Shown: piece after piece, positions 1 to 7,730 of the stretch
Numbering within the stretch: the stretch's first letter is position 1
How the letters are laid out: each line of letters opens with the position of its first letter
Origin: Euperipatoides rowelli
Taxonomy: Eukaryota; Onychophora; Udeonychophora; Euonychophora; Peripatopsidae
Assembly (NCBI GenBank): GCA_003024985.2
Contig: PXIH01S0001760.1
Reading direction: 5' to 3' (one strand)
DNA: 11,419 nucleotides
Program-made: the position numbers and the translations under genes
The notes under the pieces: generated by a model
Database searches by the model: none
Told to the model about the DNA's origin: nothing
What the model saw: only the letters and a program-made list of their open reading frames with translations

Positions 1-730
1 TATTTCGAGCCCTGACTATAGTCTGTTGTTGTTCGGCATATTTGTATAATTTGTATAATTTTTCTATTAACACATTACTCTCTCCACCTTCCCAATTTTA
101 TTTGTTTCAATACTGTATTGCCATCCTATGTCTACAGCACTTTGCATAGAGGCCTTCTTTGTTACATATCTGACACCTTTGCTGTAAGCTGGGTGTTGTT
201 AATACTATATAGCAGGCATTAAACCACACTGCCTACATCTGCTTTCTGGCAGCCACATTCCATATCTAACATTATTTTAAATACACTGGTCAATTTGTCC
301 CTTGGTTTCCTCAATAACTTCTACCCACAAATACTTTATGTGTTCCCCACTTAATTTCTTTATTTTAATAATTTTGGCCTCTTTATCGTTTTTTTTTTTT
401 TTGTAGGACTAGATTTTTTTCAACTACCATACTCATTGCTAATTCCACTTAGGCCTACTATCTTATCCTTAATCTATTCCCCCTCTCAACTTTCCAAATT
501 CACAATTAGACTTTTCAATTTCAAATCTATTATGAAACTATCAAAAGGCTTATTTTGGTCTTCATTCTCCCCAAAAATTTCATCCACACACAGCTTATCC
601 TGTATTTTTATATATTGCAATCGTCTCTCTGATATACCATATTTAAATACCTTCTTCCACCGGTACCATGTTTTTGCTTTATTATCTCCCCTAACATTTA
701 ATGCTGATAGCCCTTGTAATGCTTCCATCA
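1..730 (-). pseudogene. Decayed Ty3/Gypsy-type retrotransposon gag remnant
   Basis: Read on the minus strand, an open segment runs from about 728 (ATG) to 486. It has a gag-like start (leucine-rich opening, GDN, then W-x-x-W-K-K) and ends with an F-x-x-DLKLK motif. The similarity continues after a one-base frame change near 511-516 (an NCEFG segment at 487-510). A stop and another frame change follow, then a D-K-I-V-x-x ... ISNE segment at 429-470. Further on, at 134-175, is a zinc-knuckle-like stretch CQICNKEG...CC whose expected histidine position is leucine. These landmarks occur in the same order in gag proteins of Ty3/Gypsy-like retrotransposons. Stops and frame changes show that it is dead. 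It is antisense to SMC5; protease, reverse transcriptase and LTRs are not visible and may lie left of the window. Confidence 0.6.
134..175 (-). other. Relic CCHC-type zinc knuckle (His lost) of the gag remnant
   Basis: Fourteen codons on the minus strand give the spacing C-x2-C-x4-[L]-x4-C, where a functional retroelement knuckle has His at the bracketed position. The change is explained by a single base (CAC to CTC). This knuckle normally binds the element RNA during packaging. It lies downstream of the other gag landmarks, as expected for the C-terminal end of gag. Confidence 0.5.
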
Positions 731-1289
731 CTAAAGTTGCAAAGCTTAGCCAGAGGGGAGATGAATTTAACACAAAAAAAAAAAAATTGATATAATTAAC
801 TAAATATAATGATCCTTAAATGGTTGATTTTATGCGGTGATCCCACACTCCATTATATACTATATACTTGACCATTTCCATGCCTGTATTTCATTGTCTT
901 CATAACTGTCATTTGACCTTGATTTAGGTTCTGTGATACAACCTGTATGAGTATCTCTAATTGAAGGTCCCACTAATATAATTTAAAAAAAAAAAAAGAA
1001 AGAATTGCAAGCAAACAAACTATTGTCTTTCTGTATGCTTATCACTATTTTTTTCTGGCAGGCTTCACACAATTTCAAAATATATAATGTATTGTACAGT
1101 ACTTACTAAGTTACTACAGTGTATATTTTTTTCTGTTATATCATTTTTGGACATTTTTGAAACCTAACCATAAATTAATGATGATATGATCGAGTCGTTC
1201 CTTATGCATAATTACTTTAACTCTTGTATAGATTATATTATTAACACCTAAAATGAGAGAATGATACTGTATATNGTTTGTGTTNAGAN

Positions 1290-1426
1290 TTTTTGTTGGG
1301 TTTTAATGTTGTCCATTACCCCCATGTGTGCCTTTACTATGATTGTATCTAATAATTCTGTAGGGTTGAAAAGCTATTGCTTAAATAACCCGGTCTAAAT
1401 AAATAAATAAAATAAATAAATAAATA
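1290..1426 (+). mobile_element. Likely 3' end of a truncated non-LTR retrotransposon (LINE)
   Basis: A segment ending GTTGAAAAGCTATTGC, then AATAACCCGG, runs directly into a TAAA/AAATA repeat tail (1396-1426). A short 3' UTR-like stretch followed by a short tandem repeat rather than pure poly(A) is typical of several LINE clades and of SINEs that borrow their tails. The upstream part (about 1290-1380) is Pro/Thr-codon-poor and contains no reverse transcriptase reading frame, so this would be a 5'-truncated copy. The left boundary is a guess and I saw no target-site duplication. The family is unassigned. Confidence 0.4.
1396..1426. repeat. (TAAA)n/(AAATA)n simple repeat
   Basis: This is a run of TAAA units with one extra A in the middle. 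It may be the tail of the adjacent LINE-like sequence rather than an independent microsatellite. Confidence 0.85.
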
Positions 1427-1940
1427 TGTCATATATTGCCCTATTTCGATGTAAACATCTTAAATTTATTAATAGCAGTCGAGAACACATTTTATTACTT
1501 CTGATATACTGTACATAGTGTAAATCAGTAGGATAATGATGTCTTTTAGTAGGGAAAAATATCAACTTTATAAAGCACTTTATTAGCAATTTATTAAATT
1601 TGTCTCATCGTGACCCACATCCCACTAGATCTCGTTCTCCCTTACTTAAAGTTCAACCTATCTAAATATTGTTTTCAACATAATATATATTAGCACAAGT
1701 AGCCTACAGTAAATAACAAAAATGCTACTGTTTTTCTTAAATGTTATGGAATGTTTCTAAATTACAATCTTGAAATTATCAAGAGGTAACAATGTCTTGC
1801 TGGTTCCAAATCTAATTCTTGAGACCTGAAAACATTAAATAATTCATATTCTGAATCTGTTGGAGTTAACTACTGCAGTATATCTTGTAATAGCTTATAC
1901 TTGCAGATGAACTTATTGAATCTTTTGGTTAATGAAATTA

Positions 1941-1959
1941 ATTTATTTATTTATTTATT
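1941..1959. repeat. (TTTA)n microsatellite
   Basis: Four to five TTTA units lie about 40 bp upstream of exon A, next to its T-rich acceptor tract. Confidence 0.85.
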
Positions 1960-2002
1960 GTTTATGTTTATTTACCTGTATTTCGTCTTTTTTTTTTTTT
2001 AG

Positions 2003-2096
2003 AGTCAGTGGTAAAGTTCCTGTGACAATCCGAAGAGAAATCACTAAAACAAATTCAACGTGGTTGGTCAATGGAAAGAACCAGACCCAAAAATAT
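2003..2096 (+). CDS. SMC5: SMC5 internal exon A: late N-terminal ATPase head (partial gene)
   Basis: This exon codes for 31 complete residues of SMC5, the ATPase that pairs with SMC6 in the nuclear SMC5/6 complex, which acts in recombination repair, replication-fork stability and chromosome segregation. In the frame that joins exactly to the next exon it reads VSGKVPVTIRREI, then a segment ending NGKNQTQKY. This matches the SMC5 head strand with the ITREI-type motif and the following W-x-x-N-x-K turn. The acceptor is a T-rich tract ending AG at 2001-2002 and the donor is GTTAGT at 2097. An alternative acceptor AG at 2003-2004 would move the start to 2005, so the first one or two bases are uncertain; either way the first codon is split with an exon upstream of the window. 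The Walker A motif must be encoded upstream. Recognition is by protein similarity recalled from the family, strengthened by the four following exons. Confidence 0.9.
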
Positions 2097-2297
2097 GTTA
2101 GTATAGTATAGTGGTCAGTTCCATGGTGTCGGTTGTAAGAAATGGACAAAGTTTTGAATTGGAAACTAAATTATATTTATTTTCTTTAAAGTAAACCACA
2201 TACTTTTTATGTAATGTAAAGAAATCTTGCTACTCAGTGCTAGAAAAAGCCCTATGTCTGAGGGGCTTGGGACACCTAAAAAATTAGTCTGCGCATG

Positions 2298-2369
2298 TTA
2301 AACGTTAGCAATACAATAATCTTATCTTTACATCTGTAAACATAAGATTATTGTATTGCTAACGTTTAA
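2298..2369. repeat. 72-nt near-perfect palindrome (hairpin)
   Basis: The arms 2298-2325 and 2342-2369 are perfectly complementary over 28 bp. After one C/C mismatch (2326/2341), six further base pairs (2327-2332 with 2335-2340) close on a 2-nt TC centre. Flanks are not complementary beyond a few bases. It lies in the sense strand of the SMC5 intron. It could be a tiny foldback element, a template-switch product or a small-RNA precursor; nothing in the sequence decides between these. Confidence 0.9.
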
Positions 2370-2465
2370 TTACATTTCAATGTTGATATAAATTATTTAA
2401 GAAGCCTAGTAGTAAACGGTAATATAGTTATATGTTCTTTAATATTATTAGTATTAGCCTATTAT

Positions 2466-2647
2466 CAGGGTTGGGTAGTAGCGCACTAAAAGTAGCATGC
2501 TACTAGTAGCTTGCTACTTTTTTTAGTAGCGAGACGAGTAGTGCACTATTTTTAAAACGTAATGATGAATAGCAAGTAGCGGCTACTTTTACTTAGTAGT
2601 TTTAGCATAAAAGTAACGTAATTATTGTCGCTATTATTTTTTATACA
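2466..2647 (+). repeat. Left terminal inverted repeat of the hAT-like element
   Basis: It begins CAGGGTTGGG and pairs with 5503-5625. It carries a 60-nt insertion (2489-2548) bounded by a repeated GCACTA word and rich in GTAGC; this includes the 12-nt palindrome GTAGCATGCTAC at 2492-2503. Beyond the insertion the two arms follow each other through the CGTAATTATTG segment. Confidence 0.75.
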
Positions 2648-3217
2648 CTGAAGGGGTTAAAAAAAAATGGAATTTACTACTCTTTTTTTTTTTTTTTTTA
2701 AATGAACAATTTTGATTATAAATCAATTTAAATGTAATACGAGATTTCTTTTAATAATTATCATTTATCATTATGGGAATTGTTTTGGCCAAGAAAATGG
2801 TTACCGGTAATTTATAACATAAAATATTTTAATTCACCACTTTCTAACTGCAAATTTCGCAAGAAAACATATTTGGGTAGCTCACACTTTTAATTTTATA
2901 TGCTTGCATCATTTTTTTTTCCCTTCATGCATTTAAAGTTAATAATGTGGTATCACAACTATTATGCAATTAATTACTAATTAAAAGCGTAAGCGCAGAT
3001 AGTTGTATAAATGTGTATTACACAACTATCTAATAAAAAAAAAGTAATTCTATTAGTATAAAACAAACATCTTTATTATTATTATTTTACTAATTATTTT
3101 TGTTTTTTTTCAATGGTTTTTGAAAATTGGGACTTCAAAGAAAATATACTGTATATTATTCTCGGTCTACCAGTAGATCGCGACCGACTTTATTGACACC
3201 TCTGGTGTATAGGAACT

Positions 3218-3262
3218 ACTGTATATACTGTATATATATATATACTGTATATATATATATAG
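3218..3262. repeat. (TA)n-rich tract with interspersed ACTGTATAT words
   Basis: Alternating TA is interrupted three times by CTG, giving repeated ACTGTATAT at 3218, 3227 and 3244; another copy is at 3300, directly abutting the nested CAGGG terminus. It resembles an evolving minisatellite. Confidence 0.8.
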
Positions 3263-3309
3263 TGTATAGTCTACTGACACACAGACTGTACATACATTTA
3301 CTGTATATA

Positions 3310-3440
3310 CAGGGTTGGGTATGCAACTTTATAAAAGTAGCATGCTACAACTACTAGGTCAAAAATAGTAGCTTAGCTACTTTTTTAAAAAAAGTAACTA
3401 GCTACTTTGAAAAAGTAGCTTAGCTACTTTTCAGCTACTG
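3310..3440 (+). mobile_element. Second hAT-like terminus nested in the intronic element
   Basis: It starts CAGGGTTGGGTATGC and shares AAAGTAGCATGCTAC with the left end at 2466. It then carries two odd-length palindromes, AGTAGCT-T-AGCTACT at 3367-3381 and AAAAGTAGCT-T-AGCTACTTTT at 3411-3431, with a related motif between them. Such subterminal hairpin repeats are commonly transposase-binding sites in hAT elements. No separate matching right end was seen before 5625. The 8 bp on its left (TGTATATA) match the 8 bp right of 5625 (AGTATATA) at seven positions, so it may share that right end. Confidence 0.55.
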
Positions 3441-3494
3441 GTATTTATTTTCAGTACTTATTAAGAAATGCAGCAGTTTATTTCTGCTTAAGGA

Positions 3495-3604
3495 GAAGGG
3501 GGTAGGGATAGGGTTAACAGATTTTTTAAAATGTACACAATATTGTTATCTAGAGCAGTTTAATATATTTGATGCTATTGTTAACCCTAAATATTACCCC
3601 CTTC
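3495..3604. repeat. Imperfect inverted repeat with G-rich/C-rich arms
   Basis: The G-rich arm at 3495-3519 (with GAAGGGGG, then TAGGGTTAACA) is largely complementary to 3579-3604 (TGTTAACCCTA, then CCCCCTTC), with a loop of about 60 nt. It lies inside the hAT-like element and may be a remnant of another terminal inverted repeat. Confidence 0.6.
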
Positions 3605-4818
3605 GGTGTGTGATTTTTAATCTTGAAATCAATTAAATGTTGACACTTTTTATCAATTTCTTTACACTTGGAAAAAAAAAATCAATGCCCTAAAGCATTT
3701 TCTTTTACTAAACATGTTTATTTAGATTAAGAACCCTTATTTTGCTTTTGAAATAAAATTACAGAACCTTTTGTGAAAAACATGACTTTTTTTTTAAACA
3801 ATTTTTCATTAGCTGCAATTGGAAAACTGCCAATTTCACTACATTCATTCTCTGCTCACCCCAAAAAAACAAAAACCTGGAAGAGACACTAAGATTCACC
3901 TTGGTTTCAAGTTCATAGGTATTAATATAAAGTTACTATGTTTTAATAAACCTTTAATAAGTTATTTGAAACCAACAAAATCAAAACCTTCATAGATTTT
4001 AAGATAATGCCATTAAAAGTGTCATATTTTAAATTTTTTTGGAGATGAAGACGGGTGGGGGGAGGGTAAAATTTTTGTCTTGACACACACTTCATTCTTA
4101 AGTTGAGAAAAACCATTTACATCTTATATCAGGTGTGCCTATTCATGTGTGACTAAACATTTAATATTATTTAAAACTAGCCATACAATAAAACAGTTAG
4201 TCATTGCACCAGACTATTCAGTATTATTAAAAAATTAAATAATAATGTCTCTTAAATCTAATTCTAACCCTAAACTTGAGCACAGATTGCAAATCTACAT
4301 ATAACTTAACATTATAAGTTATATCAATAAAAACTTAAAATATTCAATAAGTTGTGCAAAAGTTAACAAAAAAAAATGTTATGGGAGCCATGGCTAATTA
4401 ATTTAGCAATTACTCCCCCCTCGCCGCCCTACACACATGCACATTTTTCACTGTTGTCACTGTATATTATATTGTACTGTATATACATTGTATACAGTAC
4501 TGTGTATAATTTATTTTATACTGTGTATTAGCATACAATAATTATAAATAATTCATTTGGTGTTTGTAACTCCTTTGGGAAATTTTATTATTAGTCTAGT
4601 AGAATAGGTTTACAATGCACGACATAGGAATTATAATGTATTAATAATTTTTAGATTTTTTAAAAGTCAAATTTATTGAGTCTACAATTAAAAACATACA
4701 TTTCCTTTTTGCAATAATTTGTACACCGATTTATTTAATTTATAACTGAAATTAGAGTAAATAAGTTACTGTACGTATTGTACTTGCTAAAAAGATAGCT
4801 GGATGACGTTTCATGACA

Positions 4819-4980
4819 TCAAAAGTATTTCCATAACATGAAATGTACCGCAAAGCTTTGGCCTCTCTGTATATTTTCTACTGTATCCCAATCCAACAAT
4901 ATAATTGCAGCAAGTATTTGCTCTTCAGTTAGTAATATGATGAGGTGATGGTCTTTTGTCAGGTAATTTTGAACTCCTTT
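4819..4980 (-). pseudogene. Unidentified short open segment inside the transposon
   Basis: A 53-codon stop-free stretch on the minus strand has a coding-like look: acidic and hydrophobic residues alternate (for example LTEEQILAAIILLDWD) and it ends MLWKYF before TGA. A one-base frame change would let it continue into an equally coding-like stretch toward 4780. It sits between the element termini, so it could be a remnant of transposase or of a captured gene. I do not recognise the family, and chance cannot be excluded in a window this long. Confidence 0.2.
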
Positions 4981-5060
4981 TCAGGAAATAAAGTTGACAA
5001 AACAAAAGCAGACTTATGTTTTAGTAATAATAAATATAAAAGTCGTAATTGAAGTTTTTT

Positions 5061-5078
5061 TTATTTATTTATTTATTT
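5061..5078. repeat. (TTTA)n microsatellite
   Basis: A short TTTA run lies inside the hAT-like element. It is of the same unit type as the runs near 1396 and 1941. Confidence 0.8.
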
Positions 5079-5502
5079 CTAAAAGACGTTTAGGAGTGAT
5101 ATTATTTACTAAACTTTTAAAATTTTGACCTTGAGATAATGAATGAGTGATTTATTTATTTTTAGCCAACTTTGAAAAGTCATTTTCTTAAATGGATTTC
5201 AGAAAAATAAAAAACATGTGGTTTTATCTTTTGTTGGTATATTAATCAATACTTTATAAAAGTAATTTAAAAGAGAAAAAAATTAACTTACTGTAGTGTA
5301 AATAAGCTTTCAAGTAAAATATAGAGAAATACGAGAAACTATATCATGGTGGGACAAGTTTACTATGATCAAAGGGGAGAAGGGATTAAAGGCTTGAGAT
5401 AAAGGGACAAGATGGAGGGACACTTGTATTTACTGGTGAAGGTTCCACTAACTATTAATTATTATTATTTAATTTTTTTATATATATAATAAGTTTATCC
5501 TT

Positions 5503-5625
5503 TGTAGAAAAAAATAGTAGTGGCAATAATTACGCTACTTTTACACTAAAACTACTGAGGAAAAGTAGCCACTACTCGCTATTCAGCATTACATTTAAAA
5601 AATAGCGCGTTACTATCCAACCCTG
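5503..5625 (-). repeat. Right terminal inverted repeat of the hAT-like element
   Basis: Read on the minus strand it starts CAGGGTTGGATAGTAACG and matches the left arm as far as the CGTAATTATTG segment and the following T-run. It ends only about 30 bp upstream of the acceptor of SMC5 exon B, so the insertion sits close to the branch-point zone without destroying it. Confidence 0.75.
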
Positions 5626-5656
5626 AGTATATATATCTTGTTTGTTATGGTTTTAG

Positions 5657-5882
<226 letters not shown>

Positions 5883-6095
5883 GTGGGCCCAGCTGGAATG
5901 TATGAGGATCACTGCAAATTAAAAAATTATCACACAAAAGCTCGAGATTTAGAAAATATGTTTCAAAGCAATAAAGATTACTTAGAAAAAGAAATTCAGA
6001 AAAATTCCCAGTTAGAACAAGAAGTGAAACGGTTTGAACAACGGCAGCGGCATCTTGAAAAAATTGAAATGCTCAAACAGAAGAGGCCGTGGATG
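5883..6095 (+). CDS. SMC5: SMC5 internal exon C: exit of the head into the first coiled-coil arm
   Basis: These 71 codons start with a VGPAGMYEDHCKLK segment, corresponding to the SMC5 motif (I/V)GPPEM-x-x-x-H-x-x-LK. They continue through a charged, Glu/Lys/Gln-rich helix and end with the SMC5 landmark IEMLKQKRPWM (family pattern IEML-x-x-KRPW). The charged helix has the heptad-like composition expected of the outgoing coiled-coil arm, which connects head to hinge and carries the NSE2-docking area further along. The acceptor is TATGTATGACAG ending at 5882; it is unusually poor in pyrimidines and follows an A-run. The donor is GTAAGA at 6096. Reading on past the donor adds only five residues before a stop, and the next exon resumes the SMC5 match exactly, so splicing here is well supported. 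The phase is 0 at both ends. Confidence 0.96.
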
Positions 6096-6630
6096 GTAAG
6101 AAATTTACTGTAGGCTATAAATTACATTTCTAACACATCAGTTAATCGTTTGCCATTTTAGAAAGATGCTACAATAACAAAAATTTGGCTAATCAAATTT
6201 AAAATTTAATTATGGCCAATGTAATATTTTTAAAAATTATTTGAAAGAAAAATTTTCAATACACATTGTGTAACAGGCACAAGCTATTGATTTGTGGAAA
6301 TAAATAAATAGCTGCTCAATCCATTAATGGCCAATGAAAGTTAGCCATAAAATTTTCACAGTCATTAATAGACGGAATAACTAAAGCGAAATCAACATAG
6401 AGAATTAGGCTAATAAAAGTAATAAAAGATAAAATACATTAAGTAATACCGGTGTCCGTTACAATATACAGTATATACTGTATATATAAATAGCAATAAC
6501 AAAATAGAAAATGTACACCAAGCAATTATTAGCATATCTTGCTAATGTAACTTTAATTATTTTTATTTAAAAAAATAAATCTGTCATGACTATACAAATA
6601 ACATTGAATTTTTTTTTTAATTTCATCTAG
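6096..6630 (+). other. SMC5 intron C-D (535 bp)
   Basis: GTAAGA donor and TTTCATCTAG acceptor. The only structure noted is a perfect 22-nt palindrome at 6464-6485 built from two ACTGTATAT words head to head. No gene or element was recognised. Confidence 0.88.
6464..6485. repeat. 22-nt perfect palindrome of ACTGTATAT words
   Basis: ATATACAGTATATACTGTATAT is built around the centre 6474/6475 and is formed by two inverted copies of the word that recurs across the window. Confidence 0.85.
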
Positions 6631-6792
6631 GAATATATTGAATTAAGGCAACGATTTAAAAATGGGCAAGAAAAAAAGAAAGATCTTGTAGAACGATTAC
6701 GGAAAGCTCAAAGTGAAGTCGCTCCATTACAGATTAGTGTTGATAAAGCTAGAGGTTTTGTAGAGAAGCTGGACAAAAATATGAAAGACGTG
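6631..6792 (+). CDS. SMC5: SMC5 internal exon D: first coiled-coil arm
   Basis: These 54 codons begin EYIELRQRF, directly continuing the KRPWM end of exon C (family pattern KRPW-x-E(Y/F)). The rest is a highly charged helical sequence with repeated Lys/Glu and spaced Leu/Val, as expected for the antiparallel coiled coil of SMC5. A proline lies about 32 residues in (EVAPLQ), at about the position of a Pro-containing break in animal SMC5. The acceptor is TTTCATCTAG (6630) and the donor is GTAAGA (6793); the phase is 0 at both ends. Between this proline and the end of exon E the arm seems about one heptad shorter than I recall for vertebrate SMC5. That could be real divergence or a missed micro-exon. 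Confidence 0.93.
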
Positions 6793-7505
6793 GTAAGATC
6801 CCTGTTCTTAGTTTCATTTCATATTTCTTGACGAGATACTGGGATTGTGTAAATATCGACATTTTACATTTAATAGCATTTATTTAATATCACAAATGGT
6901 TTATGCAAGCTATCTGTGTATAATGATAAAATAGTTACATTCGACTTTAAACAATATTCTATATATGGCTTAAATTTGTAGGCTATTAGCCACTTGAATC
7001 AATTATAGGCATAGATAAAGAAATATCAACATGCACGCTTTCATCTGAACATTAAAAATATCTGATTTGGGATGTACTAGGCCTTTGATGACCAATACTT
7101 ATTTGGCAGTATATAATAGAATTTTGATCTAGTAATCAACAAAAAAAATTAAACATTTATTTATAATTAAAGTAAAAATCATTCTCAATAATATTGTGGT
7201 CATATGATACTTTTCTAATGGTCCTTCATTACTGATTTTGTTCTTTTTTTTATTCAAACATCAAAAATCAGAAGTATCACGTGTTTGATTGAAATCAATC
7301 CAATTTTTTTTTTTTAATGAATTTATTTCTTTTCTACTCTACAAAGAGAGCAATATACAGTATTCCTACCTCTCCCAGACTTGGAAGTATCGCCCGTTGG
7401 TAGATTCCAAAAATACTTTCAAATTTGATTCAAATGTGTCTAGGATTTTTTTTCAGACTTCTCTTTTTATTTATTTACTAGCAAATTTGCCCGGGCAATT
7501 TTGAG

Positions 7506-7528
7506 CCCCCCCCCCCAGCCCCTTCCCT
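7506..7528. repeat. C-rich tract (C11 followed by further C-runs)
   Basis: Eleven C in a row, followed by AG, CCCC, TT and CCC, form a rare GC-rich island in this AT-rich window. The complementary strand has the run pattern needed for a G-quadruplex. Confidence 0.75.
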
Positions 7529-7714
7529 CTGTGTCCCTCCTGTTACCCTTACCCCCACAAAATGCCCAAGTCTATTTTCATTGTCTACACTATGAAACCC
7601 AAAAAAAAATCCAAAACCCGATTTTCATTGTTGACACAATGGAACCTACCCACACTCCAAATTTCAAGTTTGTGCTATTTCGGGAAGTATGCTAAATTCC
7701 TTATTCAAAATGAT

Positions 7715-7730
7715 CACACACACACACACA
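7715..7730. repeat. (CA)n microsatellite
   Basis: Eight CA units lie inside the retroelement-like region. Confidence 0.9.

Larger units (their letters stand above)
1..2002 (+). other. 3' part of an SMC5 intron carrying retroelement debris
   Basis: This is non-coding DNA upstream of exon A, ending in a T-rich tract and AG. No SMC5-like exon was found in it, so the preceding exon lies outside the window. It contains an antisense gag remnant (about 1-730), a likely LINE 3' tail (about 1290-1426), A- and T-runs, and a (TTTA)n run at 1941-1959. Three ambiguous bases (1275, 1285, 1289) mark poor base calling or an unresolved polymorphism. Between about 790 and 1280, and between 1430 and 1940, I see only unique-looking AT-rich sequence. 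Confidence 0.75.
2466..5625. mobile_element. hAT-like non-autonomous DNA transposon with long terminal inverted repeats
   Basis: The left end starts CAGGGTTGGGTAGTAGCG and the right end, read in reverse, starts CAGGGTTGGATAGTAACG. The arms (2466-2647 and 5503-5625) align along the whole 123 bp of the right arm with scattered substitutions, apart from a 60-nt extra block in the left arm (2489-2548). CAGGG termini and GTAGC-rich subterminal repeats are typical of hAT-superfamily elements. No transposase reading frame of useful length exists inside, so it is non-autonomous or decayed. The 8-bp flanks (2458-2465 and 5626-5633) do not match as a duplication, which argues for age, rearrangement or a composite origin. 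Another CAGGGTTGGGT terminus is nested at 3310. Confidence 0.7.
2097..5656 (+). other. SMC5 intron A-B (3.56 kb), mostly a DNA transposon
   Basis: The intron begins GTTAGT and ends TTTTAG. About 90% of it (2466-5625) is bounded by hAT-like termini, so without the insertion it would be about 400 bp, in line with the neighbouring short introns. It also holds a 72-nt palindrome (2298-2369). No additional SMC5 coding sequence was found; exons A and B join without missing residues against the family pattern. Confidence 0.85.

Noticed and set aside
436-795. 119-codon + strand open stretch
   Set aside because: It lies opposite the gag-like minus-strand segment and its translation is low-complexity Ser/Phe/Leu-rich, as expected of the complement of the relic.
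1395-1589. 64-codon minus-strand open stretch
   Set aside because: It reads through the TAAA repeat tail and has no conserved-looking sequence.
1955-2149. 64-codon minus-strand open stretch
   Set aside because: It is antisense to SMC5 exon A and ends in the lysine run from the T-rich acceptor tract.
2997-3031. Hairpin with 10-bp arms (AGATAGTTGT / ACAACTATCT)
   Set aside because: Arms of this length recur by chance in AT-rich DNA; no conservation or context to support function.
3127-3357. 76-codon + strand open stretch, Tyr/Ile-rich
   Set aside because: It is the translation of the (TA)n and ACTGTATAT tract and the transposon end.
2458-5633. 8-bp target-site duplication for the 2466-5625 element
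   Set aside because: The flanks CCTATTAT and AGTATATA do not match.
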